Counted from the first letter of the stretch, positions 16,497 to 26,004 are shown. The stretch is DNA of 64,000 nucleotides from Alistipes provencensis (GCF_900083545.1 NZ_LT559262.1:3088324-3152323), one strand, 5' to 3'. Notes: a model not told the origin generated them from the letters alone. Numbers and translations: made by a program.

Positions 16497-17139
16497 TGCT
16501 GCTCTCCTCGTTCTCCTTGACGAAATAGGCGACTTTTTCCAACAGCGTCGTGATGTCGTAGTTCTCGACGATGATTCCCTGCGGGAAGTTCAGCGGCGTG
16601 GAGGTGAAGTTCAGCACGCCCTTGATACCGGCGTTGATGATCGGCAGCACGAGCGTCGGGGCCACCTTCGTCGGCGACGAGACGATGACGATCGAGATAT
16701 CCTTGTCCTCGACCACCTCCTCGAACGTGTCCATGTGGTAGCACGGAATGCCGTCGATGGTCTTGCCGACCTTCTCGGGATCGACATCGAACGCCGCGGT
16801 GATCTTCAACTTGAGCCCCTTGCCGTTGAAATACTTGGTGATGGCCTGACCCAGATGGCCCATACCCAGCACCGCGATGTTCATCGGCGAGGGGCTGTCG
16901 AGAATCTTGCTGATGTATTCGATCAGCACCTGCACGTCGTAGCCTTTCTTCGTATCGCTCGAAAAACCGATCAGCATCAGGTCGCGGCGCACCTGCACGG
17001 CCGTGATGCCGTGGATGCCGGCCAGCACATGCGAAAAAATGTGCGTGATGCCCTGCTTGTGGCTGGCGAGCAGCGTGCGGCGGTATTCGCTCAGGCGCTC
17101 GATGGTTTTCTCGGGGATCGTATTGGTCAAAGTTGCCAT
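16489..17139 (-). CDS. rex: Redox-sensing transcriptional repressor Rex
   Basis: 216 residues, a normal length for Rex. The N-terminal winged helix (about residues 1-85) includes Y-R-R-T-L and the recognition segment TAVQVRRDLMLIGF. The Rossmann domain has VLGMGHLGQAI for NAD(H) binding, and the C-terminal swapped helix is present. Rex dimers bind operators when NADH is low and release them when it is high, derepressing fermentative and respiratory genes. It lies in a minus-strand operon, 7 bases after the LysM gene and overlapping ribF. Confidence 0.94.
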   Translation of the reverse strand: MATLTNTIPEKTIERLSEYRRTLLASHKQGITHIFSHVLAGIHGITAVQVRRDLMLIGFSSDTKKGYDVQVLIEYISKILDSPSPMNIAVLGMGHLGQAITKYFNGKGLKLKITAAFDVDPEKVGKTIDGIPCYHMDTFEEVVEDKDISIVIVSSPTKVAPTLVLPIINAGIKGVLNFTSTPLNFPQGIIVENYDITTLLEKVAYFVKENEESSNA

Positions 17140-17146
17140 GGTTCTG

Positions 17147-18973
17147 CTATTCGATGGTTATCGTGAAATCGCTGTTGTAGTTGACGCGCATCCAGTTGCG
17201 GTTGACGTGGTTTTCGCGTCCCTCGCCCTGCCCGAACAGGTACACGGTCTGCAACGGCGCATAGCGGCGGTCTTCGAGGTCGTACTCGATGTCGCCGTAC
17301 ATGGCCGGGGCGAAGATCGCGGCCGTGTCGTAACCCCGGTAGGAGTAGAGCGTCGGCAGGGCACCGAACGCGCGGATGTAGGCGCTGTCGAACGTCCGCA
17401 CGACCTCGGAGTCACGCTTGGCGTGGTAGGCCGAGAAGAAGATCACGCGGTCCTTGAAGTAAATGGCGCGGTCGATGGTATTGAAGCGGTTCCAGCGCGG
17501 ATTGCCCATCACCGCGAAACGGGGCGCCGTGCGTCCGCGGCTCGTGATGCTCGTATCGGCCGACGCCAGAGCCGCGAGGATGCGCTCCACGTCGACGCTG
17601 TTGTCCGAAAGGATGATGAAAACGTTGTCCTGTCCGTTCTCCAGCAGCGGCGTGAGGTCGCTCGGGCTGCTGGCCGAACGCGCCGACGGATGCTCATACT
17701 TATAGGTGTACCGGGAATATTCTGAGTCCCCCAGCAACGCCAGTATCTCGCGTTCGAACTCCTTGTCGGTCGAAGCGGTGTAGATCAACGTCACGCGCTT
17801 GTCGCCGCCCACCAGATCCCCCGCCTTCTCGTACTTGCGCGACGGATCGGGAGCCAGTTGGAACAGCACGTCGCTGTTATGGCCGGTAATATGGGCCAGC
17901 GGCGACACCACGGGCACTTTCTTCTGCTCGGCGAAGCGGATCACCGGGGTCAGCCCCTCTTCGTAGACCGGGCCGATAATCAGGTTCGATTTGCGGAACG
18001 TCTCGTCCCGCTCGACGATCTCGCGGATGCGGGCCGTATCGCGGGCCGTGTTGTAGAGGTGGACGTTCACCGAGATACCCTGCCGGGTCTTGACGCTGTC
18101 CAGTCCCAGCAGGAAGCCCTGATAGAACTCCAGATAATTGCCGTTGGCCTCGCCGCCCGTGGCAATGGGCAGCATCAGGGCCACGTTGAGCGGCTCGCTG
18201 CGGCGCAGGGCCCGGAACTCGACAGGGATGACCTGCGGCTCCGCGGCGACCATGCTGTCCCGATGCAGGCTGTCGGCCGCCGCCTCCGTCACGGCTCCTT
18301 CCGGCTGCGGGATCTTGATCATCGCCCCGGCCTTGAGGTCCGCGGGTTTCAGCCCGTTGTTGAGCCGGCCGAGCTCGGCCTCGGTGATCCCGAAGCGGCG
18401 CGACAGCGAGTAGAACGTCTCGCCCGGACGGACGATATGGTATGCCGTACCCTCGTCGGCCACGCTGTTCAGCGACTGGCGGTACTCCTCCCACTGCTCC
18501 TTCGTTCCGGCTTCGTCCTCCGACCCGATCTGCTTCTTGCGGATCAGGATACGCTCCCCGAGGCGCATGTGCAGCGGGTCGAGGTTGGGATTGTCCTCCA
18601 AGATGGTCTTCACGGGGATTTCATACTGCCGCGAAATGGCGTAAAGCGTCTCGCCCTTCGACACGAAATGGAAATCGAAGGTCTTGCGCAGCTTCCTGTC
18701 CGACTTCGGTTCGGGAACATCGCTCACGAAGGGAATCTTGATGTTCTCCGCCGTCTTCAGCCCGCGGACGATCGAAGGGTTGTTCTCGAGGATCACCTTT
18801 TCGCCCACGCCGTAGGTTTTCGAGAGCCCGTAGAGCGTCTCGCCCGGCTGAACGGTATGGATGTAGAACTTCGAGCCGTTGATGTAGACGATCGTCCCGG
18901 ACTTCTCCGCCGCAAGGGCGCAGAGCGTCCACACGATCATCAGGGCTGTGGCACAGAGTCGTTTCATCGTCAT
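17147..18973 (-). CDS. LysM-repeat protein with a periplasmic-binding-protein-like domain
   Basis: 608 residues. A signal peptide (to about residue 21) is followed by three LysM domains, each with a V-x-x-G-E-T-x-Y-x-x-S or A-I-S pattern (about residues 38-82, 101-146 and 177-222). The C-terminal 350 residues resemble a type I periplasmic-binding (Leu/Ile/Val-binding-like) fold: NVALMLPIATGG, SNLIIGPVYEEG, KKVPVVSPLAH. LysM domains bind peptidoglycan, so this is probably a cell-wall-attached sensor or scaffold, not a transport receptor, since no ABC permease is nearby. The start overlaps the exonuclease stop by 4 bases. Confidence 0.85.
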   Translation of the reverse strand: MTMKRLCATALMIVWTLCALAAEKSGTIVYINGSKFYIHTVQPGETLYGLSKTYGVGEKVILENNPSIVRGLKTAENIKIPFVSDVPEPKSDRKLRKTFDFHFVSKGETLYAISRQYEIPVKTILEDNPNLDPLHMRLGERILIRKKQIGSEDEAGTKEQWEEYRQSLNSVADEGTAYHIVRPGETFYSLSRRFGITEAELGRLNNGLKPADLKAGAMIKIPQPEGAVTEAAADSLHRDSMVAAEPQVIPVEFRALRRSEPLNVALMLPIATGGEANGNYLEFYQGFLLGLDSVKTRQGISVNVHLYNTARDTARIREIVERDETFRKSNLIIGPVYEEGLTPVIRFAEQKKVPVVSPLAHITGHNSDVLFQLAPDPSRKYEKAGDLVGGDKRVTLIYTASTDKEFEREILALLGDSEYSRYTYKYEHPSARSASSPSDLTPLLENGQDNVFIILSDNSVDVERILAALASADTSITSRGRTAPRFAVMGNPRWNRFNTIDRAIYFKDRVIFFSAYHAKRDSEVVRTFDSAYIRAFGALPTLYSYRGYDTAAIFAPAMYGDIEYDLEDRRYAPLQTVYLFGQGEGRENHVNRNWMRVNYNSDFTITIE

Positions 18974-19737
18974 TTCAGTTTATCGCGCATCCGGATTTCG
19001 GTGATGACCTTCTTGGTGTAGAGCGGGAAATCGCCGTTCATCATCCACGCGTAGTAGCTGGGCTCGATGCGGAACACCTCGGCCACCGAACGGCCCTTGT
19101 ACTTGCCGAATCCGAAGACCTCCTCGCCTTTTTCGTTGAAGAGGATACGCCCGGCGTAGTCCGCCGCCTCGGCGCGGCACGAATATTCGGCCAGCTTGTC
19201 GATGTCGTTCTCCAGATCGTCGTAACGGTCCAACTGGGCCATCAGCACCTCGTAGGTGGCTTTCGTGTCGGCCTCGGCCGAGTGGGCGTCCTCGAGATTC
19301 TTGTCGCAGTAGAACTTGTAGGCCGCCACCAGCGTGCGCTGCTCCTTCTTGTGGAAGATGTTCTGCACGTCGATGAACTTGCGGCGTTTGAAATCCACGT
19401 CGACACCCGCCCGGAGGAACTCCTCGACCAGCACCGGCAGGTCGAAGCGGTTCGAATTGAAACCGCCGAAATCGCAGCCGCGGACGAACTGCTCGAGCGA
19501 CTTGGCGACCTGCGCGAACGTCGGGCAATCCTTCACGTCCTCGTCCGTGATGCCGTGTACGGCCGTAGCTTCCGCGGGAATGTGCATCTCGGGGTTTATC
19601 CGGCGGGTCTTGGTGATCTCCTCGCCGTCGGGCATGACCTTGACCATCGATATCTCGACAATGCGGTCCTTGGCGGTATCTATGCCGGTGGTTTCGAGGT
19701 CGAAGAAGATGATCGGGCGTTTGAGGTTTAACTTCAT
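18970..19737 (-). CDS. 3'-5' exonuclease, DnaQ/epsilon-like (DEDDh)
   Basis: 255 residues. Exonuclease motif I is FDLETTGID, motif II is in FGGFNSNRFD and motif III is in HSAEADTKATYEVL, which fits the DEDDh class. The C-terminal 70 residues (FGFGKYKGRSV...YYAWMMNGDFP) resemble the accessory domain seen in exonuclease X-like proteins. It probably proofreads or repairs DNA ends. It lies 10 bases after dnaN, so clamp and exonuclease are likely co-expressed, which fits a role with the polymerase; whether it is the stable epsilon subunit of this bacterium is inference. Confidence 0.9.
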   Translation of the reverse strand: MKLNLKRPIIFFDLETTGIDTAKDRIVEISMVKVMPDGEEITKTRRINPEMHIPAEATAVHGITDEDVKDCPTFAQVAKSLEQFVRGCDFGGFNSNRFDLPVLVEEFLRAGVDVDFKRRKFIDVQNIFHKKEQRTLVAAYKFYCDKNLEDAHSAEADTKATYEVLMAQLDRYDDLENDIDKLAEYSCRAEAADYAGRILFNEKGEEVFGFGKYKGRSVAEVFRIEPSYYAWMMNGDFPLYTKKVITEIRMRDKLK

Positions 19738-19747
19738 CTGACTGCCG

Positions 19748-20872
19748 TTATGCGTTGATCATCATCGGCATCAGCAGCATCAGCGTCGCGCTCGACTGCT
19801 TGTCGTCATAAACGGGCTTGAAGACGCCTGCGCGGGTCGAATCGGCCAGCTCCACCACCACCGTCGGGGTCTCCATGTTCGAGAGTATCTCGACAAGGAA
19901 CGTCGACTTGAAGCCGATCGAGATGGGCTGTCCGTCGTAGCTGCACGAGATCGTCTCGTTGGCCGACACCGAGAAGTCGATGTCCTGCGCCGTGAGGTTG
20001 ATCTTGTTGTCGGCGATGTCCATGCGGATGAGGTTTGTCGTGGGGTTCGAGCAGACGGCCACGCGCTTGATGCCGTTGACCAGCTCGATGCGGTCCACCA
20101 GCACCTTGTTGGGGTTGTTGGACGGGATCACGGCGTTGTAGTTCGGGTAGTTGCCCTCGATCAGCCGGCACACGAGCGTGTGGCTCTTAAGCTTGAACAG
20201 TGCGTTCTTCGAATCGAACGCCATCTCGATTGCGTCGTCCTCCTTCAGCAGCACCGACTTCAGCAGGTTGGCGGGCTTCTTGGGCAGGATGAACGAGGCG
20301 GTCACCTCATTGGGGGTCTCGGCCTCGTACTTCACCAGCTTGTGGGCGTCGGTGCCCACGAACGTCAGCGCATTGGGCGCGAGGTTGATATAGATGCCGT
20401 TCATCACGGGGCGCAGTTCGTCGTCGGCCGTGGCGAAGATGGTCTTGTTGATGCCGTTGACCAGCGTGTCCACATCCATCGAAAGCTCCTTCTTCTCGGC
20501 GCTCAACTGCGGCACGGCGGGATAGCTCACGGCGCTGGCTCCGGGGATCGAGAGCGAACCGCTCTTCCAGTTGATCTTGATCTCCCAGTTCTTGTCGTTG
20601 ACCTCGATCACGAGCGGCAGCTCGGGGAACTCCTTCAGCGAGTCGAGCATCAGCTTGGCCGGCGCGGCGATCGTACCCTCGTTTTCGACGCTGTCCACCT
20701 CGATCGAGCCGATAAGGGTCGTTTCGAGGTCCGACGTGGTGACCTTCAGGGTGTTGCCGTTGAGCTCCATCAGGAAGTAGTCCAAAATGGGCAGCGTGTT
20801 CTTATTGCTGATAACCTTGCCGGTGGTAGCCAGCAGCGAAAGCAGTGCCGAGCTTGATACGGAAAATTTCAT
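19748..20872 (-). CDS. dnaN: DNA polymerase III beta subunit (sliding clamp)
   Basis: 374 residues, the normal clamp length. Three similar clamp domains can be followed (start MKFSVSSSALLSLL; middle with FATADDELRPVMNGIYI; end MLMPM). It forms the dimeric ring that tethers PolIII to DNA. It is not beside dnaA or recF here; it sits between a nucleoside phosphorylase gene (33 bases upstream) and the exonuclease gene in a minus-strand operon. Confidence 0.96.
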   Translation of the reverse strand: MKFSVSSSALLSLLATTGKVISNKNTLPILDYFLMELNGNTLKVTTSDLETTLIGSIEVDSVENEGTIAAPAKLMLDSLKEFPELPLVIEVNDKNWEIKINWKSGSLSIPGASAVSYPAVPQLSAEKKELSMDVDTLVNGINKTIFATADDELRPVMNGIYINLAPNALTFVGTDAHKLVKYEAETPNEVTASFILPKKPANLLKSVLLKEDDAIEMAFDSKNALFKLKSHTLVCRLIEGNYPNYNAVIPSNNPNKVLVDRIELVNGIKRVAVCSNPTTNLIRMDIADNKINLTAQDIDFSVSANETISCSYDGQPISIGFKSTFLVEILSNMETPTVVVELADSTRAGVFKPVYDDKQSSATLMLLMPMMINA

Positions 20873-20905
20873 ACGTTTGTCTCTGTTTTTTTCTGTTATG
20901 GTTTC

Positions 20906-21784
20906 TTACTCTAAAGTTGCCAGTTTGTCGAGGGCCGTCCGGATCATCTTCTTCACGAACGGCTTGTAGTCCGTGTTGACGTCCTGCGCGATGCGCTGGG
21001 CGATGATCGTACAGATCGTGGCGGCGCGGTGGCCCATCAGGGCTGCAAGACCTGCCAGCGCCGAACCCTCCATTTCGAAGTTGGTGATGCGGCGGCCTTC
21101 GAAGCCGAACGACTCGATCTTCTCGTTCAGGTGTGCGTCGTGCGGCTCGAGGCGCACCCAGCGGCCCTGCGGGGCGTAGAAGCCCGGGGCGGCGATGGTG
21201 ATGCCCTCGCGCGTGACGTCGCTGAAATGCTTGAACAGCGTCTTGTCGGCGTTGACGAAATAAGGGCGCGGCATCTTCTCGTACCAGCCCGTATGCTTCA
21301 CGAAAGCCTCCTCGAGCGCCAGATCGCAGACCCCGTCGCGGCCCTTGTAGTAGCTCAGCAGGCCGTCGAAGCCGCACGAGGTGCGCGAAAAGACGAACTC
21401 GCCGACCTTGATGTCGGGCTGAATGGCCCCCGAGGTGCCGAGGCGGACCAGCGTCAACTGCTTCTTCACGGCCTTCTCCTGCCGCGTGGCGAAATCGACG
21501 TTGGCCAGCGCATCGAGCTCCGTGACGCAGATGTCGATGTTGCCGATGCCGATGCCGGTCGAGAGCACCGTCATCCGCCGGCCCTTGTAGGTCCCCGTCA
21601 CGGTCTTGAACTCGCGGTTCTCGACTTCGCACTCCTTCGTGTCGAAAAATCCGGACACGAGGGCCACGCGGCCCGGATCGCCGACCAGTATCACGGTGTC
21701 GGCCAATTGCCCGGGAAGCAGGTGCAGGTGGAATATCGAACCGTCGTCGTTGATAATCAATTCGGAAGCGGGGATCGTTCTCAT
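20906..21784 (-). CDS. Nucleoside phosphorylase (uridine phosphorylase-like)
   Basis: 292 residues of the NP-I phosphorylase fold. Diagnostic segments are VILVGDPGRVALVSGFFD (phosphate-binding loop), VLSTGIGIGNIDICVTEL, RLGTSGAIQPDI and the purine/uridine-pocket stretch NFEMEGSALAGLAALMGH. Such enzymes split nucleosides with phosphate into base and ribose-1-phosphate in salvage. The longest similarity I recognise is to uridine phosphorylases, but base specificity is uncertain. It heads the minus-strand operon and is divergent from glmM. Confidence 0.87.
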   Translation of the reverse strand: MRTIPASELIINDDGSIFHLHLLPGQLADTVILVGDPGRVALVSGFFDTKECEVENREFKTVTGTYKGRRMTVLSTGIGIGNIDICVTELDALANVDFATRQEKAVKKQLTLVRLGTSGAIQPDIKVGEFVFSRTSCGFDGLLSYYKGRDGVCDLALEEAFVKHTGWYEKMPRPYFVNADKTLFKHFSDVTREGITIAAPGFYAPQGRWVRLEPHDAHLNEKIESFGFEGRRITNFEMEGSALAGLAALMGHRAATICTIIAQRIAQDVNTDYKPFVKKMIRTALDKLATLE

Positions 21785-21886
21785 AATAGTGGTTTTTTAA
21801 TTTCCATAATTGGCATAAAAGTAATATATTTACATCGAATATCAAAACTTCGAAGCGAATATTTCATAAATATAAGTATAGCTAAA

Positions 21887-23275
21887 ATGACACTCATCAA
21901 ATCCATTTCGGGCATCCGCGGCACCATCGGAGGCCCCACGGGAGAAAACCTGACGCCGCCCGACGTCGTGAAATTCACCACGGCCTATGTGCGCCTGACC
22001 GCCCGCCGTACACCGGGCAAAAAACTTACCATAGTCGTAGGCCGCGACGCCCGAATTTCGGGCGAAATGGTCTCGAACCTCGTCGAAGGCACCCTTCTGG
22101 CCTGCGGCGCCGACGTCATCAACGTCGGGCTGTGCACCACCCCGGGGACTGAAATGGCCGTCATCACCAAAAAGGCCGACGGCGGCATTATCATCACCGC
22201 CTCGCACAACCCCCGCCAGTGGAACGCCCTGAAACTGCTGAACTCCGACGGCGAATTCCTCTCCGACGCCGAGGGCAAGCAGGTACTGGCCATGTCCGAG
22301 GAGGAGGATTACGACTACCCTGCGATCGACGCTATCGGACACGTCCTTTCGCGCGAGGATTTCAACGACGAGCATATCCGCCGCGTGCTGGCGCTGCCGC
22401 TGGTCGACGTCGAAGCCGTGCGCAAACGCCGCTTCAAAGTGGTCGTCGACGCGGTGAACTCGGTGGGCGGCATCGTAATGCCGAAACTGCTGCGCGAGCT
22501 GGGCTGCGAGGTCGTGGAGCTCAACTGCGAGCCCACGGGCGAATTCGCCCACAACCCCGAGCCGCTGCCCCAGAACCTCACCCAGATTTCGGAGGCGATG
22601 GTGCGCGAGAAGGCCGACGTGGGCATCGTGGTCGATCCCGACGTGGACCGGCTGGCGTTCGTCTCGGAGGACGGCTCGATGTTCGTCGAAGAATATACGC
22701 TGGTGGCCGTCGCGGATTACATCCTCTCGGAAAAGCCCGGCAACACGGTTTCGAACCTCTCCTCGTCGCGCGCCCTGCGCGACATCACGGAGCGTCACGG
22801 AGGCAAATACTACGCTTCGGCCGTCGGCGAGGTCAACGTCGTAGCGAAGATGAAAGAGGTCGGCGCCGTGATCGGCGGCGAGGGCAACGGCGGGGTCATC
22901 TACCCCGAACTGCACTACGGCCGCGACGCGCTGGTGGGTACGGCACTCTTTTTGACGTGGCTGGCCCGGAAAGGCATGACCATGACCCAACTGCGTGCGA
23001 CCTACCCCTCGTACTACGCTTCGAAGAACAAAATCGAGCTGACGCCGGCCATCGACGTAGATAAAGTACTGCGTGAGGTAAAGGCCCGTTATGCCGGTGA
23101 AAACGTGAATGATATCGACGGTGTGAAAATCGACTTTGCGGAGAACTGGGTACACCTGCGCAAGTCGAATACCGAGCCGATCATCCGCGTCTACACCGAG
23201 GCCAAGTCGATGGACGAGGCCGACGCGCTGGCGCAGCGGTTCATCGCCGAAATCAAGGAAATCTGCCATATTTAA
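21887..23275 (+). CDS. glmM: Phosphoglucosamine mutase
   Basis: 462 residues from the ATG at 21887 (MTLIKSISGIRGTIGG). The phosphoserine site is TASHNPRQW, with Ser about 106. The metal-binding loop VDPDVDRLAF and the sugar-binding segment GGEGNGGVIYPE follow, and the C-terminal phosphate-binding loop is RKSNTEPIIRVY. GlmM converts glucosamine-6-phosphate to glucosamine-1-phosphate for UDP-GlcNAc, peptidoglycan and LPS. glmS, the preceding step, is about 3 kb downstream on the same strand. The much longer open frame starting at 21029 crosses the divergent gene and was rejected. A lipoprotein gene follows after 4 bases. Confidence 0.95.
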   Translation: MTLIKSISGIRGTIGGPTGENLTPPDVVKFTTAYVRLTARRTPGKKLTIVVGRDARISGEMVSNLVEGTLLACGADVINVGLCTTPGTEMAVITKKADGGIIITASHNPRQWNALKLLNSDGEFLSDAEGKQVLAMSEEEDYDYPAIDAIGHVLSREDFNDEHIRRVLALPLVDVEAVRKRRFKVVVDAVNSVGGIVMPKLLRELGCEVVELNCEPTGEFAHNPEPLPQNLTQISEAMVREKADVGIVVDPDVDRLAFVSEDGSMFVEEYTLVAVADYILSEKPGNTVSNLSSSRALRDITERHGGKYYASAVGEVNVVAKMKEVGAVIGGEGNGGVIYPELHYGRDALVGTALFLTWLARKGMTMTQLRATYPSYYASKNKIELTPAIDVDKVLREVKARYAGENVNDIDGVKIDFAENWVHLRKSNTEPIIRVYTEAKSMDEADALAQRFIAEIKEICHI

Positions 23276-23279
23276 GACT

Positions 23280-23723
23280 ATGAAGAAGAACGTATTAATC
23301 CTCGCCGCAGCCCTCGCGCTGGTCGCCTGCGGCGGAAACGCCCCGAAAAAGAAAGCTGCCGCCGAAACGCAGACTACGACCACGGCGGCGCCCGACATGC
23401 ACACGGCCGAAACGTCGCTCGACTATCTGGGCACCTACGAAGGCACCCTCCCGGCGGCGGACTGCCCGGGCATCCAAACGACGCTGACGCTCAATCCGGA
23501 CGGCACATACGACCTGCACATGAAATACATCGACCGCGATTCGGAGTTCGACGAGAAAGGCGCTTTCTCCGTTAAGGAGAATCTGCTGACCCTGACCCAG
23601 CTCGACGACGGCTCGGAAGAGTATTACAAGGTGGAGGAAAACCGGCTGCGCATGCTCGATGCCGAGAAACAACCTGTCACGGGAGCGCTGGCGGAGAATT
23701 ACACACTGCAAAAAACCAAGTAA
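23280..23723 (+). CDS. NlpE-like lipoprotein (copper resistance protein NlpE N-terminal domain)
   Basis: 147 residues. The N-terminus MKKNVLILAAALALVACGGN is a lipoprotein signal with the lipobox Cys in LVAC. After a Lys/Thr-rich spacer comes a small beta-barrel domain with LGTYEGTLPAADCPG and LTLNPDGTYDL, the hallmark of NlpE N-terminal domains. In E. coli NlpE reports envelope and lipoprotein-sorting stress; that role here is inference. Only one Cys remains of the usual CxxC. I placed the start at 23280, since the upstream extension is an out-of-frame reading of glmM. Confidence 0.83.
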   Translation: MKKNVLILAAALALVACGGNAPKKKAAAETQTTTTAAPDMHTAETSLDYLGTYEGTLPAADCPGIQTTLTLNPDGTYDLHMKYIDRDSEFDEKGAFSVKENLLTLTQLDDGSEEYYKVEENRLRMLDAEKQPVTGALAENYTLQKTK

Positions 23724-23727
23724 GCGA

Positions 23728-25092
23728 ATGGATAAAGTAAAGGTTTATATAAACGAGAATAAAGATCGTTTTATCAACGAGTTGTTCGATCTGCTGCGCA
23801 TTCCGTCGATCAGCGCGGAATCGGGTCATAAACCCGACATGCAGCGTTGCGCCGAGTTCCTCGCAGCGGCGCTCGTAAAAGCAGGTGCGGATCATGCCGA
23901 AGTGCTGCCCACGGAGGGCAATCCGGTGGTCTATGCCGAAAAAATCGTCGATCCGAAAGCCAAAACGGTGCTGGTTTACGGCCACTACGACGTGATGCCC
24001 GTGGACCCGCGGGCGGAGTGGCGCACCGAGCCGTTCGAACCCGTCATCAAGGAGGGACGCATCTGGGGCCGCGGGGCCGACGACGACAAGGGCCAGTTGT
24101 GGATGCACGCCAAGGCTTTCGAGGCGATGTGCGCCACGGACACGCTGCCCTGCAACGTCAAATTCATGCTGGAGGGCGAGGAGGAGATCGGTTCGCCGAG
24201 CCTCTATGGTTTCTGCCGGGAGAACAAGGAGATGCTCAAGGCCGATATTATATTGGTGTCGGATACCTCGATGATTTCGATGCAAACACCCTCGATCACA
24301 TGCGGTTTGCGCGGGTTAGCTTACATGGAGGTTGAAGTGACGGGCCCGAACAAGGACCTCCATTCGGGGTTGTTCGGCGGCGCCGTGGCCAACCCGGCCA
24401 ACGTGCTGACGCGGCTGGTGGCCAGCCTTATCGACGACGAGGGCCGTGTGACGATTCCCGGCTTCTACGACGACGTGCGCGAGCTGACGCCCGAAGAGCG
24501 CACGGCGTTCAACAAGGCGCCGTTCAGCATGGAGGAGTACAAGAAGTCGCTGGAGATCGGCGACGTGGAGGGCGAAGCGGGCTACACGACGCTGGAGCGC
24601 ACGGGTGTGCGTCCGTCGCTCGATGTCAACGGCATCTGGGGCGGCTACACGGGCGAGGGCACCAAGACGGTGATTCCCGCGAAAGCCTCGGCCAAGATTT
24701 CGATGCGTCTGGTCCCGAATCAGGATTACCACAAGATTTCGGAACTCTTCGAGCGGCATTTCAACGCCATCGCGCCCGAGAGCGTGAAAGTGACGGTGAA
24801 GTCGCTCCACGGCGGCATGCCCTACGTCTCCCCGACCGATATGCCGGCCTACAAGGCGGCTGAAAAGGCCGTCGAGGCCACGTTCGGCAAGAAGCCCCTG
24901 CCCTTCTACTCGGGCGGCTCGATTCCGATCATCAGCGGATTCGAGTCGATTCTGGGCATCAAGTCGCTCCTGATCGGCTTCGGACTGGCCGAGGACGCCA
25001 TCCACTCGCCGAACGAGAGCTACGGGCTCGAGCAGTTCGAAAAGGGCGTGGAGACTATTCCGCTGTTTTACAAGTATTTCGCCGAAAGCTGA
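23728..25092 (+). CDS. M20 family dipeptidase
   Basis: 454 residues of the M20 metallopeptidase family. Metal and catalytic residues are visible: H-Y-D in YGHYDVMPVDP, the bridging Asp in GADDDKGQ, the catalytic Glu pair in EGEEEIGSPSL, and a late His in DAIHSPNESYG. The dimerisation (lid) domain lies between about residues 190 and 330. It resembles cytosolic di- and tripeptidases and has no signal peptide. It starts 4 bases after the lipoprotein stop, so glmM, lipoprotein, dipeptidase and the IMP-like gene form one run. Confidence 0.92.
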   Translation: MDKVKVYINENKDRFINELFDLLRIPSISAESGHKPDMQRCAEFLAAALVKAGADHAEVLPTEGNPVVYAEKIVDPKAKTVLVYGHYDVMPVDPRAEWRTEPFEPVIKEGRIWGRGADDDKGQLWMHAKAFEAMCATDTLPCNVKFMLEGEEEIGSPSLYGFCRENKEMLKADIILVSDTSMISMQTPSITCGLRGLAYMEVEVTGPNKDLHSGLFGGAVANPANVLTRLVASLIDDEGRVTIPGFYDDVRELTPEERTAFNKAPFSMEEYKKSLEIGDVEGEAGYTTLERTGVRPSLDVNGIWGGYTGEGTKTVIPAKASAKISMRLVPNQDYHKISELFERHFNAIAPESVKVTVKSLHGGMPYVSPTDMPAYKAAEKAVEATFGKKPLPFYSGGSIPIISGFESILGIKSLLIGFGLAEDAIHSPNESYGLEQFEKGVETIPLFYKYFAES

Positions 25093-25098
25093 CAGCCG

Positions 25099-25881
25099 AT
25101 GTACGACGAACTGCTGGAATTTGCCGTCCGAATGGCCCGGGAGGCCGGAAAGATCCACCTCGCCTACTTCCGGAGCGACAAACTCGCCATCCGGACCAAG
25201 TCCAACGTCTACGACGTGGTGACGCGCGCCGACAAGGAGAGCGAGGAGCTGATTGCCGGGATGATTGCGGAACGCTACCCCGACCACGCCATTCTGGGCG
25301 AGGAGGGCGGCAGCCGTGGCAATGCGGAAAGCGACTGGCGCTGGGTGGTCGATCCGCTGGACGGCACGACCAATTACAGTCAGGGGCTGCCCGTTTTCGC
25401 GGTCTCGATCGCCCTGCAACACAAGGGCGAAACGGTCGTAGGCGTGGTCTATGCACCGTATCTGGGCGAGTTGTTCACGGCCGTGAAGGGCGGCGGGGCT
25501 TTCCTGCGATACGCTTCGCGGGAGCCGGAACGCCTCCGCGTCGGGGAGAAGCAGACACTTGCCACGTCGGTGATCGCCACGGGATTCCCCTACGACAAGG
25601 ATGTGAATCCGGACAACAACAGCGACAACGTCGCCCGGATCATCCCCTATGTGCGCGATGTCCGGCGGCTGGGGTCGGCGGCCTACGACCTGAGTTGCGT
25701 CGCCGCAGGGCTGCTGGACGGCTATTGGGAGCTGGCGCTCCACGAATGGGATGTCTGCGCCGCCGAACTGATCCTGCGGGAGGCCGGGGGTGTCGTCTGC
25801 GACCTCCGCCAAGACCGCGGCATCTCGATCGTTGCCGGCAACGCTGCGATCGTGGAGGAGATCCGGAAATACGTTCGTTAA
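25099..25881 (+). CDS. Inositol monophosphatase family protein
   Basis: 260 residues. The Mg-dependent phosphatase motifs are present in order: DVVTRADKESE, ILGEEGG, WVVDPLDGTTNY with the two metal-binding Asp, and the C-terminal WDVCAAELILREAGG. Family members act on inositol phosphates, 3'-phosphoadenosine-5'-phosphate or fructose-1,6-bisphosphate; the bacterial SuhB is the closest general type. It starts six bases after the dipeptidase stop and ends at a strong terminator, closing the operon. Confidence 0.9.
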   Translation: MYDELLEFAVRMAREAGKIHLAYFRSDKLAIRTKSNVYDVVTRADKESEELIAGMIAERYPDHAILGEEGGSRGNAESDWRWVVDPLDGTTNYSQGLPVFAVSIALQHKGETVVGVVYAPYLGELFTAVKGGGAFLRYASREPERLRVGEKQTLATSVIATGFPYDKDVNPDNNSDNVARIIPYVRDVRRLGSAAYDLSCVAAGLLDGYWELALHEWDVCAAELILREAGGVVCDLRQDRGISIVAGNAAIVEEIRKYVR

Positions 25882-25918
25882 CCGACTGAAAAACAATTGC
25901 ATTGTAAAAAAAATGCCG

Positions 25919-25947
25919 GGGCGGGAGTAAATTCCCGCCCTTTTTTT
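25919..25947 (+). terminator. Rho-independent terminator
   Basis: GGGCGGGA / TCCCGCCC, 6-base loop, then seven T. It ends the glmM-to-phosphatase run before glmS. Confidence 0.93.
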
Positions 25948-26004
25948 GCGGATATTCGTAAAATATTTTACTATTTTTATCCCGGACAAAAACGAAAAAA
26001 ACAG

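Noticed and set aside
21029..21886. N-terminal extension of glmM
   Set aside because: It would run through the divergent nucleoside phosphorylase gene and the promoter region; GlmM homologues begin at the ATG at 21887.
25882..26004. glmS ribozyme or riboswitch
   Set aside because: The gap holds a terminator and AT-rich promoter-like DNA, and is too short and without the conserved core.
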